From positions 3,482,758 to 3,546,757 of the forward strand of contig JANPWX010000038.1 in NCBI GenBank assembly GCA_024734555.1: a stretch of DNA of 64,000 nucleotides, given 5' to 3'. Position 1 is the stretch's first letter, and each line of letters begins with the position of its first letter. The notes under the pieces are model-generated. The model did not search any database. It was not told where the DNA came from and worked only from the letters and a program-made list of their open reading frames with translations. The stretch comes from Trochalopteron elliotii (lineage: Eukaryota; Chordata; Aves; Passeriformes; Leiothrichidae). Below are positions 58,801 through 64,000 of this stretch, in pieces. Position numbers and translations under genes: made by a program.

Positions 58801-60992
58801 TGAAGGGATGCAATGTGAATGCCCAAGTTAAGTTCAGCTGCTGGCTGTGGAAGATCATTCATGGCAAAGCATCAGACAAAAATTTTTGATTTGCTACACA
58901 GAAATTGAAGGCTATGTTAAAGACATATTGCCACTTACTAGAATGGCTTTTGTATAGGAACTGCCAGAGCTCCAAGGGTGTCCCAAGGCATTGGGCCATG
59001 GGACATGATCTGACAACTGAGCACAAGATTTTCCTGATGTCATCATATGATGTAGTACTACAGTTACTCATCTTGGAAGTTGTTTTGTTTGATTTCCCTC
59101 CTGCTCAGAAGGGTGGGTTAGGATTATTCGTCATCTTTGGATAAAATGACGTGAAGTTACGTGGAACAGATGGACCAGACTTTACCTACAGGTCTGAATA
59201 GTTCAATCCCAGTCTGCACCATTTCTGATACTGTGGATATTATAGCACCGATAGCATCCTGCCACTTGAGTTATTGGTTAGTTACAGAAAAAAATTAAGC
59301 CTAAACCAGCATCCTTCTCATTACCACCCTTTTCAAAGTGTTGTCTTCCAAAGATTTTGCAGTAGGTTGCCTTTCATCATAGAAGTAAGTTGCCATCTGA
59401 GAAAGAAAAAAGGGAGACATTTCACTCATTGGACCTCCAGGAAGTTTTAGTCTTTCCCTTTTATTTGAAACGATGCTTTTGATTTGTGTGTCTGATTTAA
59501 TTTTAAATTCTTCTTTTTTCAATGAAAACAGTTACTGTAAATGTCCTGTATCTTTAGAACCAAAGGGAAATGAAAATTTTAGACTAGATATTGATACCTC
59601 CTGCCTCCATCTGAGGTTCCAGCTTTCCTGCATGGACACATGCAGATGAAAGCTGATAACTCATTTTCTCTGACTGCCCTGGAGAAGCAACATTCTCAGT
59701 GGTGGCCACCACCTGCTTGACAAGAGACCTGACAGGACACATTCTGTACAGCCAAGATACAGAAAACACTGCAACTGTTCTCATGTAGAAGGAAAAAACA
59801 TCAATGAGGGGAATGAAAAAAACAACTTCTCTGCCTGAGAAAAGGCATCCCACAGCACCACCTAGCAGGCACAGATGGATATGAATGAACAGTGTGAGGA
59901 TAGGACTGGAGCAAAATGCTCCTGGGAGAATACAATGTTGAGCAGGACTATGTGCTTTAAAACACCTATTCCATCTGATACCTAGCACAGGTCATTGATA
60001 TAAACTGAGTTGTGCTGTCCTTTCTTCAGGTAGCTGGTATATATTTAGTTTTGAATATCTGTAGCTTCATATAGCTAATTAATCTCTCTGCATGTCTAAT
60101 GAAATACATCTTCAGTTTTGGCGTATTTTTTGTAATCTGGATTTTTTCTCTTTAACTCCATGTATTTCTAACACACCTAGCTTAATCAGAATGATGGCAT
60201 TAGTTATCATGGAATTTCATATTTTTGTCTGCAGTCAGTCTGAGGTGCTGGGGAAGAATTACCCAGCTGCCTGCTGAGGAATACTGCCAGAGCACAGATT
60301 CTGAAGAGGCCAGCAAGCACATCTTCATCCCACTCCCATGGCTAGGAAAAATGTATTATAAAATAGTTAAGCTAAAGCTGCTAGATGTCTCTGTTTCTAA
60401 AAGTTGTTTTATATGTTTGTTTTTCTAGGGGGCCCAGAACATGGAGCTTTCTTTTGAGCCACAAATGTGAAGTATTTATTTGTGATTCTGTAGCAGCCTA
60501 TTGCCTCTACTTTGTTATTTGGTTAATTTTGTTCATCTCCATAGCTTACACAGTCTTTTAGCCTTCATCCTGCCATCCTAAACAGGCAGAAATGAAAGAC
60601 TGGCAATAGCCACTTGTGGCAAGCTGTCTATGAGATCAAGGCAAAAAATCAGGGCTGCAATTAAAGACGTGATTTCAGAGCATGAGTTGTAGATGGCTAT
60701 GCTGAGCTAGAGCAACACTGATTCTCCTATGAATTGTGCTGTGGATATATGGGTTTAAAAAAAAAAAGACTCAGTGGTTAGGCAGGAGGAGTAGACTTTC
60801 AGCTTGCAGAGATTTTTAGTTTGCCATTATGCATTTACACTGATCTATTGTACTACTAAGAGGCAGTACAGAGATATCTCTGGCAGCAAGACTGAAATCC
60901 AGTCCTTTCCAGGTTCTGAGATCTTATTTTCCTGGTTAAAGTAGGTGACTTTCTATCAAGACTCTTAATTTGCTCTGTAGCATTGGCAAAAC

Positions 60993-61036
60993 TGTTGTTG
61001 TTGTTATTATTATTATTATTAATAATAATAATAATA
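60993..61036. repeat. (TTG)n(TTA)n(AAT)n compound microsatellite, self-complementary
   Basis: Four TTG units run into TTA units and then flip to AAT units, so that (TTA)5 and (AAT)5 form a near-perfect palindrome. Confidence 0.85.
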
Positions 61037-61159
61037 GTATTCAAAGCTATATGACTAAATTCCTATATGGAAACCTAAAATAATTATTTCAAATATTGTG
61101 AGACATTTTGCTCTTATAAAAGGAAATGTGCTCATGTAGTGACCTGGCAGGGAGGAAGT

Positions 61160-61202
61160 GGAAACATCACCAGAAAAACCCAAATTTTTTTCTGGTGTTT
61201 CC
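61160..61202. repeat. Long hairpin-forming inverted repeat
   Basis: CACCAGAAAAA (61168-61178) pairs with TTTTTCTGGTG (61187-61197) across an 8-base loop. The stem extends through GGAAA/TTTCC with a 3-base bulge. No flanking element was recognised. Confidence 0.55.
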
Positions 61203-62992
61203 ATGATCACTGTGGTGGTATCTTTCATGCCATTCACAGGGTTGCTCCATGTGAGAGCCTACCATGAAAGACTTTCTAAAAGCAAGAAAATTACACCAAA
61301 AGTAAGAGTTCAGTGTGATTTTAGTACTCTCAATAAAGTCACCCCCTCAAAACTTGTGCTCCACTGTGTTGAAAGGGTCAAATCTCAATTACATTTGCTT
61401 TTGGCTAAATCTACAGGGTTTATTCCCATCAGGCATTACACAGCTACCGCAGTACATTTCAGTTGAGCTTTCTTGGATACAAAGGATCATGTTCTGGAGC
61501 GGTTTATTTTACTGCTTTTTTGAACTGCTGCCCCACATTAGAGCATCACTGTATTTACTGATTTTGTCTGCAGTTACTCTTGACTTCAGAAGAAAGTGGA
61601 AGTAATCTGTTGTGGTTAGTTCAGGAAAAAGAAAGGGTTGGGTTTTTTTGGTTGGGTTTCCCCCCCGCCCCTTCCCTGTCTCCTCTCTATCCCTCTTTCT
61701 GTCTGTACTGCTCCCAAAGAACTGAAACAACAGCTCAAAATTGATCTATGATGCAAGTCAAATCACTGCTGATTATGATCTTATGCTTCTGTGGGTTCAG
61801 CTCTTTGAATGACCCTGGCAATTACTTGGCTAAAAGCTATTCAAGTCCCAGATGCTGAATAATTCTTAAATACTGCATCTGAAATATGTTTCATTCTGAT
61901 GAAGCAAAACTGAAAAATATGTGTGAAATAATGCCACAAATAAAGGCACATCTCACTGTGCAGTGGCTTGGTCAAATGTGATTAGTCTTTAGGTCCAGAA
62001 CAGTGCATTAAGGGTCAGATGAACAGAAACAGCTATAGCAGACTACTATATAACAGACTCTATTTCTGTATAACAGAAATAGCTTGGTAGCTACAGCCTC
62101 CTAGGAATAGAGAGATACATTCTTGACTTCAGTTACCTTACTACATTGCTGTTGGTGTTTGTGGGCTTGTGATCACATCTCAGGTGATTTCAGAGGATGC
62201 TCTGTTGCACTTCTGAGACTCTTTTAACCTCACTTGGAAGATAGGAACCTAGTCCAGTCTTGTCTTTGAGCTGCATATCCAGATTTCCAGAAAGGTAGGC
62301 TGCAGGGAGACTATACATGCAGATGGGTTAGTACAGAAGCCCTGCTGGACGTGTCAGTTCTGAACCTGAGTTTCCATGCCTCGAATACTTTTCATAGCCA
62401 GGTTTCAATTCTGCTGTATAGAAAACATGTTTCTATCCCTTTCTGTCTGCTGTCAAACTAGACCCAAAGTGAGCATTGCTGCGGAGGACCTGAGACAAAA
62501 CCTGTGAGTCATTGGAGGTTCCTCAGCAAACCACTCAGTATTCTCTTAAGTGCTTGAGAAAATGTAATTAATCTGATATACAATATGACAAATTTTTACT
62601 GTAATCCCAGACCACAGCTGGTGTCCAGAGAGCTACTTGGATGTCATTGCATAAAAGGTCTTGTCTTCACATGGTATGTGAACTGAGAACTACATTTTGG
62701 GTATATGCATGGGCATTTGAATCTTAAAATATGTGGAACTGCTTTGTTATACTGAAATTAGGTAATCTCTGGGATCTGGTGAAAATAAGTGTTATGGATT
62801 TTTTGTCCCTTTCAGTATTTGTGTGTTTGGGGGCTGGTATGGGTGTGTGAGAGAGAGGCAGAAAATAAGTTGCAAGTGCCATGCTTTGAAAAATAAAGGA
62901 TAGTTTAAAAGACATATTTAAGAATCAGCATTTTTTTAATTCATGGTTTTTTATATCTGTTAATTTTTAGCCACGTTTAATAAATTAGACAC

Positions 62993-63077
62993 CGTCCTGG
63001 ACAAGTGTAGGTGGCTTTGCAGAGTTGGACAAGATGACCTCCAGAGGGATCCCTTCCAACCTCAACCCTTCATCTGA
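62993..63077 (+). mobile_element. CR1 LINE 3' end fragment, sense
   Basis: 'gagttggacaagatgacctc' followed by 'cagagggatcccttccaacc' and 'tcaaccctt' is the CR1 3' end in sense orientation, losing similarity after that. Confidence 0.82.
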
Positions 63078-64000
63078 ATCACCTGAACTTCCTCCTCCTT
63101 TTTCTGCTGTAGTGGTACCCACATATGTTTGCTTTATACTTTGAGGAAAACTATAAAAGCCAGATTTTTTTTATGAGCTGCAACAAAGGAATTTGCTTTT
63201 AGTCAAACTATGGTTGGGATCTGGACATGGAGGTTAGTGAAGCTGAAGTAAACTTCATCTAATCTGCAGACCTTTGGAACAAGTGAACGTGAGATGTGAT
63301 CAGAGTTAAGCCCATATTGGGAAGCATTTGCCACATCACCAGAAGTGCTGTATGGAAACAATTCCATTTCTCTTATCCAAGCAGGACTCTGAGGAGTCTT
63401 TTTCCAGCTCTTTCACCTTTCTGTGATTCAAAACCAACTATACATATTTTGAGTTTGTATGATTGTTTGATTTGCTGTAAAATTCGGGGTGGATATGATG
63501 AGTTTGGTTGATAAAAGTCAGAGGAAGGAGGTAGCTTGAGATATAGGAATTACATTATCTCCTTGAACACTGAGCTTTGTAACTCTTAAAAGTAGTTATC
63601 TCTGTAATATGAGAGCACTGTTGAGAGAAGCCTACAAGAATATAATATAATATATTCTTGCAGTTGTCCAGTTGTATACAGAAGTTGCATACTGGCTAGC
63701 ATTTATGAAAATTAAAATTGAGAATATCTCCATGCCTGTCCTCTTCTGGCAAAGGAGGGAGTTAGAATAATGTGACACTGCTAGGGCTGTGCAATTAAGC
63801 AATGCCTTAGCTGATATGCAGTGACTTGTGTCCCCAGAAATCAGGTTTCTAAATGGCTCCATGAAATATTCTACCACTCGCTTCAGAAACCCACCACATG
63901 GGAAGCTGGAAATGTGCCTGATCTGTTACATTTTTGTTTTCATCATGAAGTTCTTTGGATTTTCAAAAAAAGCATCTGGACTAGACTGATGATGAGAACT

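Larger units (their letters stand above)
40578..64000 (+). other. FHOD-family gene, downstream intron (partial, over 23 kb)
   Basis: This interval starts with the GTAAGA donor and runs off the window. It holds the LTR/tRNA element at 44.1 kb, the endogenous retrovirus at 45.7-52.3 kb, three CR1 fragments, one SINE, a possible retrocopy and several microsatellites. In 52640-54790, 55840-60990 and 61210-62990 I see no gene, RNA gene or recognisable mobile element. Confidence 0.75.

Overview
The window is a stretch of a bird genome, most likely a songbird (Passeriformes). Three things point there: CR1 LINE 3' tails scattered on both strands, a tRNA-Ile-derived SINE with a CR1-like tail that resembles passerine TguSINE1, and an env-less retrovirus of a type common in bird genomes. 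There is no bacterial-style gene content. Almost everything is intron.

Host gene. Two coding exons on the + strand, 5469-5574 and 40483-40577, splice in phase into 67 codons that I recognise as part of the FH3 (armadillo-repeat) region of a FHOD-family formin, most likely FHOD3. They are separated by a 34.9 kb intron. Intron sequence also fills 1-5468 and 40578-64000. No further exon was recognised.

Mobile DNA. The downstream intron holds the most interesting material. At 44112-44643 is an LTR-derived element with 29-bp perfect terminal inverted repeats. Its middle contains, in sense orientation, a 44-nt 3' half of a spliced, CCA-tailed tRNA-Arg(UCU). At 45695-52336 is a complete 6.6 kb endogenous retrovirus in the same orientation as the host gene. 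It has two LTRs of about 0.6 kb, a 5-bp target duplication, an exact 18-nt tRNA-Gly primer site, a hydrophobic pre-gag ORF, gag, protease, RT, RNase H and integrase, and no env. Its pol keeps one reading frame for almost 4 kb yet carries about 20 in-frame stops. The 3' LTR differs from the 5' LTR by 16 G-to-A changes and no A-to-G change. This is the signature of cytidine-deaminase hypermutation of the minus-strand cDNA.

The remainder is CR1 fragments, simple repeats, one SINE, a possible processed retrocopy near 54.9 kb, and long intronic tracts in which I see no genes.
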